Below the pieces are notes generated by a model. That model worked only from the letters and a program-made list of their open reading frames with translations. It did not search any database and was not told the DNA's origin. This document shows, in pieces, positions 1 through 11,615 of a stretch of DNA of 64,000 nucleotides. Location of the stretch: assembly GCA_023101885.1 (NCBI GenBank), contig JALPQD010000214.1, forward strand, positions 1,302,001 to 1,366,000. Reading direction: 5' to 3'. Position 1 is the stretch's first letter, and each line of letters opens with the position of its first letter. The DNA is from Typhlomys cinereus. Lineage: Eukaryota; Chordata; Mammalia; Rodentia; Platacanthomyidae. The position numbers were made by a program, and so were the translations under genes.

Positions 1-1952
1 TTGATTTACAAGATAAAATCTAAGTAGTACAACAGTAGCTGCCTATAGCTCCTATGTTCAGGAGCTGAATATCTCAGGAATCCCATTCTTGTACTGAAGA
101 CAGAAGGATTTCTCAAAGTAACCTCTCAGTCACATTTCTGGGTCAAAGAAGCTGGTTCTAATGTCAGGCAAAGATTGCAGTATCAGTGAAGAACAGATAC
201 AGATACATCAGAGGATGGGGGGAGGACAACTCACCAAACAGAGAAAAAGAGAAGCCCCCTCTCCCTTGCACTGCCTTTAATTGGAAAGTACCACCCACTA
301 TGTGCTGGCTTTTCTAAATCACTTAGGCAATTTCCTGCCCTGCTTACTCAAGGTTTATATTACCTATCAGTTCTTCATAGCTACACCCAAAGATCAACTT
401 GAAATTGTTCAATGGGCAACTGTATCTATCACACCAAATCTGATTTGATTATTAATTCTAGCATTGTTTGGAAGTGATAGGTTTAGACCCTCCAGGCTTT
501 CCCTACTTTTTTATGCTAACTGAAGTATAAACCGTCTGACTTTTGACTGTGGAATCATAAATCCAGAGTAACACTAGGGAGTTTTGTAGATATTAAGTGG
601 CATTCTGTGTTTTTAATTCCTACATGTTCAACTTTGGACATAGACTCTCTGAATGTCACCTTCTGTATCTGCCTATCTGCAGGTAAAGAGTATGCTAACC
701 TTTCACAATTATCAGAGTTATTCTCTGGGAGGAAAGATACTATGACTACACAGTGATGATAATGTGGGATTTTAAGTGACCTGCAAGACATAGTACAGTA
801 TGTAAAGGCAATGTAGAGAACTGTAGTTCTCTTTTGATCATTGCCTAAGGAAAGTTAACCTTATCTGCTTCAGTTTTTGGCCAAGATGAGATCAAAATTG
901 TTTACCTGAAAGAAAAGTAAAAATATCTTTTAGTTCATTAATTCATTATATTTATCATTCTAAATCATTTAACACAGTATTTGAATGTTGTAGTCACAGA
1001 TAATTTTAGAAGGTGTCAGAATTTAATGAAAAATATTGACTTTTTTCAGCCACCTCTGAACTTTGTCATTGTTAACATTGTTGCTTTGAAACATAATTGA
1101 ATATGAATTGCCCAGATAAAGAGTTCTTCTTTTCCGACCAATACTGACATATATAAACTTTGTTGGAGAATTAACCCAAAAAGGTACATTGAAGAGTCTG
1201 CTATAATTTACATGTGTAATGTAATTTCCCAGAATATAATTTTATATCAGAAAATGGGTAATTTCTCCATTATTGTGAACTATTATGAATTTGAAAAACT
1301 TAGAAGAATAATGAGTTGTTTTGAATCTTATTTTCAAGACAGTTCCCTTGGAGTTAATATCAGTTCTGCTATATGGAAATATTTCCCTTCCCACCTTTTC
1401 CTGTTTGCAATGTCAGTGTTCCCAATCTTGATATTGATTCTGGTCTGCAAATAGAAGTTAGGGAGAGAACTTCCTAAGGATTCTGAATTGTGCTATAGAG
1501 AGACAGTGGGGACCAAGGAGTCATTCTAAAATGGGAAAAGTTACCCTGTCTCACCTTAGACTTTCTCTCCAGACTACTCAGAAGAAAACATGGACACTTC
1601 CCAAATATCAAGAGTATGCATGCCAAACAAAAATACATGAGAATCTTTTTTATAATCTTGTCTTTCAAAATATCTGGATGTATTCATTCATAGGTTAATA
1701 AGTCTGGACACATTATATAAAATATCCATCTCTTTTTGGGTTTTGCTATAACCTTTGTTTTTGGACTGTTTGTTGAATGTGATAGTTTTCACTTGAAATT
1801 TCATTTGATATATTTAAAATTAAAGTGATCACTAATAGTTCAAATTTTTCAATAAAAATCAAAAAGTATAACATACATAACAATATTATTTTTAAAATAC
1901 TGGTCACTAGTTTCAGTTACTAAAGTCACATATATGAATGTTTCTTCTACAT

Positions 1953-1976
1953 ACACACACACACACTCACACACAT
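1953..1976. repeat. Short imperfect (CA)n microsatellite
   Basis: A run of about 12 CA dinucleotides is interrupted once by a T. It is a simple repeat with no visible relation to a gene. Confidence 0.85.
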
Positions 1977-4440
1977 TTATGCTGTTTCAAAGTTCTCAAA
2001 ATATTCAAACTCATTTACATTTTGAGCCATATTTTATTTTGTCTTCTTGGTGTCAGTAATGCAGGATTTTGGCATAAATCAAATTTATAAAAATAGTTGT
2101 ATCTTCCATTTTTTTCCTATGAAGGAAAAAAAATTTAGAGCTTCTTATATGTATATCTGTTCCCAGAATGACTACAAAGGGCATTCTGAAAAGCATACCC
2201 CAGTAGAAAACCCTTTGCCTGATAGGGACTGCTTAAATGTTTAATGATATGAGCTCCCTACAAATGGCATTCATTTCCTGTATATGCAAATTTTCTTAAT
2301 GTGAATCCCCCCCATCACAGGTAGAATGTATAAAGTTAATGAAGCCATGTAATTACAATCACTATGGTGACTGCAATCTCTGAGGAACAATAACGTGATA
2401 ATATACAAGAGTTTTGACTTTCTTTGGGAAACAACAGCTTATAATTTGAAAACAGATAGTAAAATATTTTCATTATCTTCTTCTAACTCCTGAGGCAAAA
2501 GCAGGTGCAAATAGACTATGCTCTTTATTAACTGAAAATAAAATGAAAAGAGAAAGGAAGCTACAAGGTTTTTAATTGCTTATTTTCAACTTTCAATGTC
2601 TCCATTCGGCTTCCATTTAAAGTCTTCCTTCTTTTTAATGAAGAAAAAGGCCAATGAAGCTACATATATTTTTCTTCAATCTTGATCTTTTATTGTTAAC
2701 CCCAAAGAGGTTGAATAAGTAGTGTTTATTATTATTATTATGTTAAAGTAACAGGACAGCTTATTTAAAACTGCAAAACACAGTCCTAAAATGCTTTACA
2801 TTAATTTGGGAAGGTTAGAATTAAAAAGTTGAAAGTTGTTTCTCAGAAATTCTTATAGTGTTGGTTTGTGAATTATAAGTATTTTGTGTTTTCAAGAGAT
2901 AAGTCATTAAACAACACATTAAAAGTCTGTGGCTACAGGGACTTGCCTTCAGGGTTTAAATACAAATTCATCCAAAGTGATGGTAATCACATAGTAAAGT
3001 ACAGAGTCAATTCAGTATATTATTTCAAGGAAGTTATAATTTCAACTTCTATTTAAGACAAGTTCTTTGTGTGTTCTTGGTGTGTATTCTTGGCACTAGA
3101 TAGATACACTCTTTATACAGATAGCAAACAAATATCAAATGTCATTCAATATGATCTTACATGCTTTCAGAATGATCTCCATTCATTCTTTAAAAGTATA
3201 TTGGATTTCTTAGGCCTATGATTTTTTTCACAGAAGAGAAATCACTTATATTCAATAGTAATGAATGTGAACAAGAAATGTACCCCATACTCTTTCTTCC
3301 CAGAAAACTCTAGGGGTAAATAGCCTTGAGAAAGCTAATTTCTAGGACAAGGGATAGGAGCTCAAGCAATTGTGCCTTGTAGAATTTTGTGCTGTACTGC
3401 AGATGAAATAATTTATAAGGAAACACATTTTTCACAGTAGTGGAGGATGTGATGTCTATGAACAAGAAGCTAGCATTTTGCGAGGGCCATCTATTGTGCC
3501 ACTCCATGGCAAAAAACAGAAAGGCAAAAGGCTCAAAGTATATAAAAAAGACAAGAGGGAGACAAATCTTTAGTTTCTCATTGTTTTTGAACCCATTGCA
3601 CTAATGACATTAGTCTATTTGTGATGCCAGAGACTTTACAATTCTAATAATCAGCTAAACATTCCACTTCTCAACATCATTACTTTACAAATTAAGTTTT
3701 TAATGTTTGTATTTTAAGTTAAAAATTCAATCTACATCACTGTAAATCTCTATAATTGACTCATCTTCATTCTGAATACCTCTATTACCAAGGTTTGAAA
3801 AAACCTGTAGGGAACAACTTATCTGCAGTTACCCACACTGTTCATCATAAGGCCTCAGAACTTACACATGCCCTAAGTGTTTTCTGTATATTACATGAGC
3901 AAGTAGCCACAGGAGCATGTAAAACCTGCTTGCTAGAGACCATACATAGATACCAAAATGAGTCTCAACAGACAAAGATGCAAAGGGCAAAGGTGTAAAA
4001 CCTTGAAAATATTTGTGTATTTTCTTGGGGAAAATTATTAGGAGTTTTTCAGCATACTGCCCAACTTCAAAGGATTTAGAAAAAAGACATGTATTTCTCA
4101 TTACATCTCTTGGTGAGGCTTGCATTTCCAAAAAGAACAAAAGTGGGATAAAGCTTAGAAGGAAAATCTCATGAGGTTCTCGAACTTATACCTTAGTTGA
4201 TGGGGAAGGTCTTAATCTCCAAAAACCATTAAGTAAATAAAACAACAATGAAAAACATAAAGGACGCTTTAAAAATTCTTAGAATTGGTAAGCAAAAAAT
4301 TGACTGACTATCCTTATGTAATGGAGGTCTTTAAATTGCATGAAAAATGTTCAAAGTAGCCATCTTCAAGTTCAGTGCATTGCAAGATAACTTATGGGTG
4401 TCTAAATGAGAGTAGAAAAGCAGTATATGTTCTAAACTAA

Positions 4441-4625
4441 AATTTCAATAAACAGAAATGATAAAATGTTCTGAAGCTTAAGAATACAATAGAAGTAATA
4501 AAAACAATTAAATAAAGGGTTTTAATATCAAACTTAATCAGTACAAAGAATCAGTGAACTCGAATACTTAAGTTGATGAATTGTGACTTTCTGGACATCA
4601 TCAAGAGAGAGATAAAAACACATGT
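4441..4625 (+). mobile_element. Possible old L1/HAL1 ORF1 fragment
   Basis: The wording around 4548-4615 (a stretch reading like 'agaatcagtgaactcgaa' followed by text resembling an 'ATT/TCATCAAGAGAGAG' run) recalls the coiled-coil part of ancient L1 or HAL1 ORF1. The copy is highly decayed and has no open frame. The assignment is from memory of the family and is tentative. Unique AT-rich DNA is the alternative. Confidence 0.28.
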
Positions 4626-4815
4626 ATTGCATAATCTCATAAAAAAGAGAGGGACTTAACCCAATTGATTATGGTAGGCAAGATTTGTAAACTGACCACC
4701 AACACCTCTGGAAAGTAGACTGTGGAACAGAAACTATCCTGCAAACTGGGAAATGATGCGATGGCTGAGGTTCAATCAGTAAAATAGCAAATTTTAAAAA
4801 ATCCAGTACCCAATA

Positions 4816-4904
4816 ATTACCTGATTAATTATGTAATTATTAAGATTAATTATACATAATTATGTAATTATTGATTATTAAGATTACCTGATTAATTATG
4901 TAAT
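4816..4904. repeat. AT-rich direct repeat, spacing 67 bp
   Basis: A 22-bp block beginning ATTACCTGATTAATTATG occurs at 4816-4837 and again at 4883-4904. Related TAATTATGTAATTATT text lies between the two blocks. It looks like an imperfect local duplication of very AT-rich sequence that could form small hairpins. Confidence 0.75.
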
Positions 4905-6520
4905 ATTAGCAAAAAAAATCTAATATCACTAAGCAATAAACCATCATTTCCTAATTCAAAAGTTAGCAAAGATTCAAATAAGTATCTATATATAAACATA
5001 AGTAATATTCACCATCAACAGGGCATCCACAGGTTTATTTCGGTCTATTCTAGATGTTTTTCTCTTTTCTCTTTATTTCTTCCCCCATTACAGTTATAGC
5101 TGGAAATAGTGAAAGCAGACTGTGATTCCTAGCTTAAATACATTATATTCAACCTGTGCTTCATCTTTGCACATGTGATCTCTGTGCTGGTATTTTAAAA
5201 AGTGAAAATATTTTCACTTTTTCAAACCTCTGGGATTTGGATTGGTCACATTTGTAATTGGGAAGATTCGGTCATATCAAAGCAATACAAGCAGCCTTAA
5301 GTATCTTTCCTTAAGTGATAAAATGTTTGTATTTTCTTTATTATAGTCATTAAGGTTAAACCATTGTCATATATTCATTCCATCACAGGACTTCTCATTC
5401 AAGGTACTGTGAATATGCAGAAGTAGCTCTGAGATTCCCGTGTTGAATTCATCTCAGAATAAATATCATTATTTTATTTCAATATATGATTTGCCAACCA
5501 TTTAAAGTATCTCAGCAAAAATATTTATTTTACTATTTGAATAGCTAACTCTATGATGTGACTGGTATTCACAATCTAAGCAGCATTAAAAACAATATAA
5601 TGTTACTGCCTGCCATTTGCAAGCTAAATATCATTTGCACAAAACAGTACTATAACATGATGAAATTGGTTTTTATAAAATTGCTAGCCACTTGAGAGCA
5701 AACTAACATTGCCTGGAACAGGGATGAGATTGTTCTTCAGAATGGAGTACATTAAGAGTTAAATGACCAAGAACTACCTGGTAAGAGATTTCTCTGATTC
5801 TCTCTGCATTACTGAAGAGGAGAATGGCAAGAACTATCACCATTGAAAAGCCTGAAAATATATGTTTGAAACATATATGCATATACCAGCTCAAATAGAG
5901 AAGGAAAATATTCAGAAATCATACAAAACTTCAGATATTCCCGTACTTGAGCTTTTCACACCAAATTTACTTATGTTTTGCCTTAGTTATTTAACTCTTC
6001 TTCCTCTTTTCCTCCCTTTCATCTTTCCTCTGCTGCTCCTTTCCAACCCCCTCATCTTTCTTTTCTTGATTATTACATATAAATATCTGTAGCAAATCTC
6101 ATGTTTTGTTTCAAGGTAAAATATGGGGTAGATATTTAAAATGTAGAAATAATATGCTTTTTACCTTTATATTTGGTAGCCATTTGTTCCTGTCTTATCC
6201 TAATAATCCTATTGTAGAAAACAAAATTTTATGATAATTTCAAAATAACAATATCTTTATAAGAATAATAGATAGCATGGAAAATAAAAGGTGTAGCCAC
6301 TATTATAAGGTATGTTGTGGCTTAAAAGATAGGATCAATATAGTCTTCTTATGAAATTATATAACATATTCTTGGAGCTCTTATCAGATATGTTTTATAA
6401 TCCATACTTGTAAGAGAAATGCAAAATTCTGAATTCTGCACTAGAATATAGGATAAGTCTTTATGTAAGAAATCACTAATTGCCCATAGTAAGTAAAACA
6501 TAAATAAATGAAGTTTTATA

Positions 6521-6534
6521 AAAGATTACAATGA
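6521..6534 (+). repeat. Left target-site duplication of L1-A
   Basis: The 14-bp word AAAGATTACAATGA occurs immediately before the L1-A 5' end and again directly after its A-rich tail at 18652-18665. This marks the original insertion site and fixes both ends of the element. Confidence 0.9.
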
Positions 6535-7367
6535 CCTTTCTTCCTCTTGCCCGCCTGTCCCCACGACCACGCTCCCAGTCCTCTATCCCAGGTGAGTTCG
6601 CCTAACCCCCCAGGTGGCCCCGGGTCCCAGCTCCTCCCACCATGCAGCCCCAGGGACACCCAGGTTGTCTCCGGTTTTGCCTGGGCCAAGATCCGGGTCC
6701 CAGCTCCTTTATGCCTGACCAGACAGGAATTGCTCACATTCCTCCATCCCTGGAGCTTGGGTGGGCCATTAAGCCAAGTCCCAGGTCCCAGGTTAAGAAT
6801 TCTGCCATCAACATCAGCCCCTCTGCTTCTCCGTCCCACCGGGGACCCACGCATGTGGTCCACAGAAGACACACTGCTACTCAGAATTCAATACAGTCCA
6901 AAGGAAACTCAAGCAAAGGTCTAAGGGTCAAAGGCCATACATCTGAAGACCTCTATAACCATCCTATCACATGGGAGAGATTCTTCACATCCAACCCAAA
7001 AATAAGTAAACCTCCTTTTTTTTCAACCTTACTGTTCCTTTCTAGTATTAATCACTGTAGATCAACTTTTCCATACAGCCACCCCAAAAACATATACAAC
7101 TCCAGGGAGTACACCACTCACCCTCACATATCACCAGCATACTAAATCATAAAAGTGTACTACCATACTAATATTCATCCTCTGTCTACTTAACCTGACT
7201 TAACTGACAGCATAATAGCCTCATCTAGGAAATAACAATAACAAAAGACAAACATACCCAACTACAAGGCAAGCACTAGTAATAACTGCCCAAGTGTAGT
7301 AATACCAACTAAATCAGTTCAGTCAAAAACACACAGAAACTGAAAGGTCCTAAAAGACAAAACAACA
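6535..7367 (+). promoter_or_regulatory. 5' UTR / internal promoter region of L1-A
   Basis: The first ~270 bp are GC-rich, in contrast to the AT-rich flank. They are followed by about 560 bp of A-rich leader running to the ORF1 ATG. LINE-1 5' UTRs carry an internal RNA polymerase II promoter, so that role is inferred. The part from about 6795 is alignable with the L1-B leader (shared CAGGT[T/G]AAGAATTC followed by related text), whereas the outer 5' part is not obviously alignable. Open frames crossing it (for example an ATG frame from 6642) are not known L1 proteins. Confidence 0.75.
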
Positions 7368-8413
7368 ATGCCCAAGTCAAACTGCTCCATGAGAAACAAA
7401 CCCAAGAAGACCAATCTCCCACAGAAAGAATTAACCCCATAATGATGGATTCCAACCAGAACAAATTCACAGAAAATAGTCAAGAAACCCAGACCCAAGG
7501 TAACGACTTTCAAAGTATGATCATTACCATGATTAACACTGTGAAAGAGGAAATCCAAGAGGAGTTAAACAACCACATCAACCACTTTGAACAGGAACAC
7601 AACAGGCACTTGGAGGAGTTGAGAAAAACAGTTCAAGAAACAAAAATAGGCATAGAGCAATTAAAACAGTCTCAGGCAGAGTTTAAAATTGAACTAAAAG
7701 ACAAGTTATCTTTACCCCAAAACTCAACAGAAAGTCTTTTCAGCAGAACTAAGGAAGCAAAAAATAGAATTTCAGACTTGAAGACAAAGAGAGAGAATTA
7801 ACCAGCTCAAAGGAAGAGATTGTTAAAGCCAAAAAGATACTTGAGAGGAACATTCAAGAGATATGGGACACCCTGAAGAAGCCTAACACGTGCATTCATG
7901 GAATACCAGCACAAAAATCTCAAAATACTACACTTGAGGAAATTTTTCAAATTATCATAAATTAAAACTTCCCTCAACTAAAGAATGAGAGGCCCATCCA
8001 AATACAAGAGGCATTTCACATTCCAAACAGATATGACCAAAATAGAAACTCGCCACAGCAAATAATAGTCAAAACACTCCGCATCAAGACAAAGAAAAGG
8101 TGCTGAGCTTCAAGAGAAAAATAGGAAGTCACTTTTAAATGTAAACTTATTAAAATGAAAATGACTACTCAATGGAAACACTAAAAGCAAGAAGAGCTTG
8201 GAGAGACATACTTCAAGTATTAAATGAGCAAAAATGCTGATATATCCGACAAAATTATCTGTCATGATCCAGGGAGAAAGAAAAGCTTTCCAGCACAAAG
8301 ACAACTTGAAGAGATATATGTCTACCAAACCAGGCCATTAAAAAATGCTAGAAATGATGGTCAAAATTGAAGGAAAAAACAAGTGTATCCAGGAGGACAG
8401 AAGGGAAGTATAA
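7368..8413 (+). pseudogene. ORF1: L1-A ORF1 remnant (RNA-binding coiled-coil protein)
   Basis: ORF1p binds L1 RNA as a coiled-coil trimer in the ribonucleoprotein. The start is taken at ATG 7368 (MPKS...), which aligns with the first Met of ORF1 in L1-B and L1-C. A frameshift follows within about 25 codons. The main frame then resumes as MMDSNQNKFTENSQ from 7442, runs through FQSMIITMINTVKEEIQEEL and a long heptad-rich coiled coil, and meets a stop near 7799. The RNA-recognition and C-terminal parts continue in shifted frames to a terminal EDRREV-stop at 8411-8413. The length of 1046 bp is normal for an ORF1 but not divisible by three. ORF2 starts 57 bp later. Confidence 0.88.
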
Positions 8414-10590
8414 TACCACCAAAACAAAAATGTCAAACAATATGCTTACAAAATTCACTAAACATAAAAAATGTCCAGAATTAAAAATCATTTCTCTAAC
8501 ATAACATTGAATGTCAATGGTATTAATTCACCGATTAAAAGACACAGATTAAAAACTTGGATTAAAAACCACAACCCATCAATCTGCTATCTTCAGGAAA
8601 CTCATCTCACCACAAAAGACAGTCACGTCCTAAGAATGAAAGGCTGGTCCAAAATCTTGCAAGCTAATGGAACCAGGAAACAGGCAGGGGTAGCAATTAT
8701 GCTTTCAGGCAAAGTGGAATTCAAACCAAAGAAAATCATAAGAGACACAGATGGATACTACATTTTAGTCACAGGTACAATTCACCAGGAAGACTTCACA
8801 ATACTGAACATATATGCACCCAATATGGGCCCATCCACATTCACTAAGAAAACCCTACAGCGCCTAAAGTGAAAATTCAACCCCAAAACAATAATTCTTG
8901 GGGATTTCAACACCGCCCTCTCAACATGGGATAGATCAACAGGTCATAAGCTTAACAGAGACACTTTGGAACTTAATCAAACCCTTAAAGAAATGGACCT
9001 TACAGATCTCTATTGAACTTTTTATCCACGCATCAAAGAAGCACACAGAACATTCTCCAAAATAGATCACATATTAGGCCACAAAACGAATCTACACATA
9101 TACAGGAAAGTTGAAATTCTAACCTGTGCCCTAACAGACCACCACGGCCTAAAGCTGGACATCCAAAACACAACAAACAAGAGAAAATACACTAACTGCT
9201 AGAAACTTAACACTATGATGTTGAATGAGAACTGGATTAAGGAAGACATTAAAAAGGAAATTCAAGATTTCCTGAAAGTGAATGATAATGAAAATACAAC
9301 TAGTCAAGGTTGTCCGCTGTCACCACTTCTATTCAATATTGTACTTGAAGTCTTAACTGAAGCCATAAGAAAGGAAAGGGAGATAAAAGGGATTCAAATC
9401 AGCAGGGAAGAAGTCAAGCTATCCCTATATGCAGATAACATGATCTAATACCTGAGTGATCCCAAAAACTCCACCAGGAAGCTCCTGGAAGTAATACAGA
9501 AGTTCAGCAGGGTGGCAGGATACAAAATAAATGTACAAAAATCAGTGGGCTTCCTATATGCCCAGAATGAAAGAAGTGAAAAAGCCCTGAGAGAAAAAAA
9601 TTCAATTTACTATAGCCCCTAACAAAATGAAACACCTTGGTATAAACTTAACCAAGGATGTAAGACACCTTTACAATGAAAACTTTAAAACCCTAAAGAA
9701 AGAAATTGCAGAAGAAACCAAAAGGCGGAAAGACCTTCCAAGTTCTTTGATTGGCAGAATCAACATCATAAAAATGACCATTCTACCAAAGGCAATATAC
9801 AAATTCAATGCTATACCAATTAAAACCCCAAAGCAATTCTTTAAAGAAGTTGACCAAACAATCTCAAAATTCATATGGAGGCACAAAAGACCCAGGATAG
9901 AAAGACAATACTGAGTAACAAAAACACTGCTGGAGATATCACCATACCAAACCTTAGTCTATACTACAAATCCATAGTTATAAAAACAGCCTGTTACTGG
10001 CTACAAAATAGACACACAGATCAATGGATAAGCGTTGAACACCCAGATATAAGCCCACAAAAACACAGCCATTTGATCTTTGACAAAGGGGCCCAAAGAA
10101 TCCAATAGAAAAGAACAGTATCTTCAACAAATGGTGCTGGCAAAACTGGATCTCTACATGCAGAAGATTAAAGCTGGACCCGTACTTGTCACCATGTACA
10201 AGAATTAATTCCAAATGGATCAAGGGCCTTGATATAAGGCCAGAGACTATAAAAACCATAGTTGAAAGGGTAGGGAACTTCCTTGAGCTGATTGGGCTAG
10301 GCCAACAGTTCCTAAAGAGACATCCAATAGCACAGTCAAAGGAACCAACTCTCAACAGATGGGATCTTGTGAAATTAAAGAGCTTCTGTTCAGATAAAGA
10401 GATTGTAACACGAGCACAAAGGGAACCCACTGAATGGTAGAAAATCTTCACTAACACATATTTGGTAGAGCTCTACTGTCCAGAGTGCACAAAGAACATA
10501 GAAATCTAAACACCAAGGAAACAAATGGCCCAATTAAAAAATGGACTCGGGAACTTAAAAGAAACTTTACCAGGGATGAAATTAAAATGT

Positions 10591-10604
10591 CTAACAAATA
10601 TCTT
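10591..10604 (+). repeat. Left target-site duplication of L1-B
   Basis: CTAACAAATATCTT lies immediately before the T-rich (antisense poly-A) end of L1-B and recurs at 17089-17102. The target is L1-A ORF2 at the codons for SNKYL. Part of the final T run could belong to the L1-B tail, so the exact length is 13-14 bp. Confidence 0.92.
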
Positions 10605-11615
10605 TTTTTAATATATTTTTTATTGTTTCAGCTCATACCAGTTCCCTCCCTCCCTCCTCCTCCCCCCAAACACCTGCTTCCTCTCCCCTCCCTACCCATC
10701 GCTCAGTGCCTCCCCCCCATTCCCAGAGAGTCCTTTATTGTGTATGCCTAACTCTCCTATGGGTCCTCCTCTCCAATGACGTACAAGGACCCAATGGAAT
10801 TTCCCTGAACCCTTTCTCATGTTCCCCTTAAGCATAGGAACACTACTGTGGCTGTCAATCCCTTGCCTCCAAGGATCTTGGTGCCTTTAGCTCATGCTAG
10901 ACTTTGTGAGGTCAATAGTGTTTTGGACATTGTGCAGAGGATGCAGTCTTATTATGATTGCTTTGGCCCTAACTAGTGTGGAGTATCTTGCAAATCATTG
11001 CTCCTCCCATCCTTTTGCTCTTACAATCTTACTGCCCCCTCTTCTGCAAATGTCGCTGAGCTTCAGGATGGGGAGAGATTAGGCTGGCCTAGTTCTATGT
11101 GGTTGATATAGAGTCTCTGAAGTTCTGGATTGTGGTTTGTTGATTTTCTTTTGCAGTTTTGCTGCTCCTGCAATACCCTTCACTCCATCCTGATGGGCAC
11201 TGTATGTCACCGCCTGGTCAGAGACAAAAAGCTGTTAAACTGGAGTCTTGTTATAATAGCACATTCAAGGGTAGATGTGATAAAAGTAGGAAACCTCAGT
11301 GAGACAGGGGTCAATCACCCATTTGCAAAATGATTACTTTTTGTCTGCCAGACTATATGCCCTCCCCTTCTGGTGAGATCATACCCCCTCAGTTGTACAT
11401 GATCAGGAACGAATGTCTGTGAACTTAACCAGCTGTCTCATTACTTACTTGCAGTCCTTGAAGGAGGCCTATTTTCTCTGCTGTAACATGGTCCCCTCTC
11501 TCCTTGTTTCTGGTGTGGCCCTCCAACCCTATCCCTCCTGTTCATAATACTTGCAATTACTGTATTACATAGGTTTACCTATGAGTGTCTCAATTTGGGC
11601 TGGGTAAGTTTGGTA
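10605..11615 (-). other. 3' UTR and tail of L1-B
   Basis: About 1 kb follows the ORF2 stop. On the plus strand it appears as a T-rich tail and then a C-rich polypyrimidine block around 10640-10730, the complement of the G-rich polypurine tract typical of rodent L1 3' UTRs. The region is collinear with the 3' UTRs of L1-A, L1-C and L1-D. Short open frames in it are incidental. Confidence 0.85.

Larger units (their letters stand above)
1..6520. other. AT-rich host DNA with no recognisable gene
   Basis: No open frame here looks like a protein. Those present are short, many begin at non-ATG codons, and none shows a recognisable motif. The stretch holds a short CA run near 1953, a possible old L1 ORF1 fragment near 4.4-4.6 kb, an AT-rich repeat near 4.8 kb and a polypyrimidine tract around 5995-6066. 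Otherwise I see nothing that identifies function. It is most likely intergenic or intronic. Confidence 0.6.

Noticed and set aside
6516..6872. Antisense open frame in the L1-A leader resembling one in L1-B (16735-17082), recalling primate ORF0
   Set aside because: Both frames start at GTG, not ATG, in the shared part. Similarity covers only the first ~30 codons, which lie in homologous DNA, and then diverges. This is ordinary sequence homology between two L1 leaders.
9500..10604. The abrupt strand change at 10605 as an assembly chimera
   Set aside because: A 14-bp duplication flanks the antisense segment and L1-A resumes at the exact next base of ORF2, which is what a real nested insertion gives.
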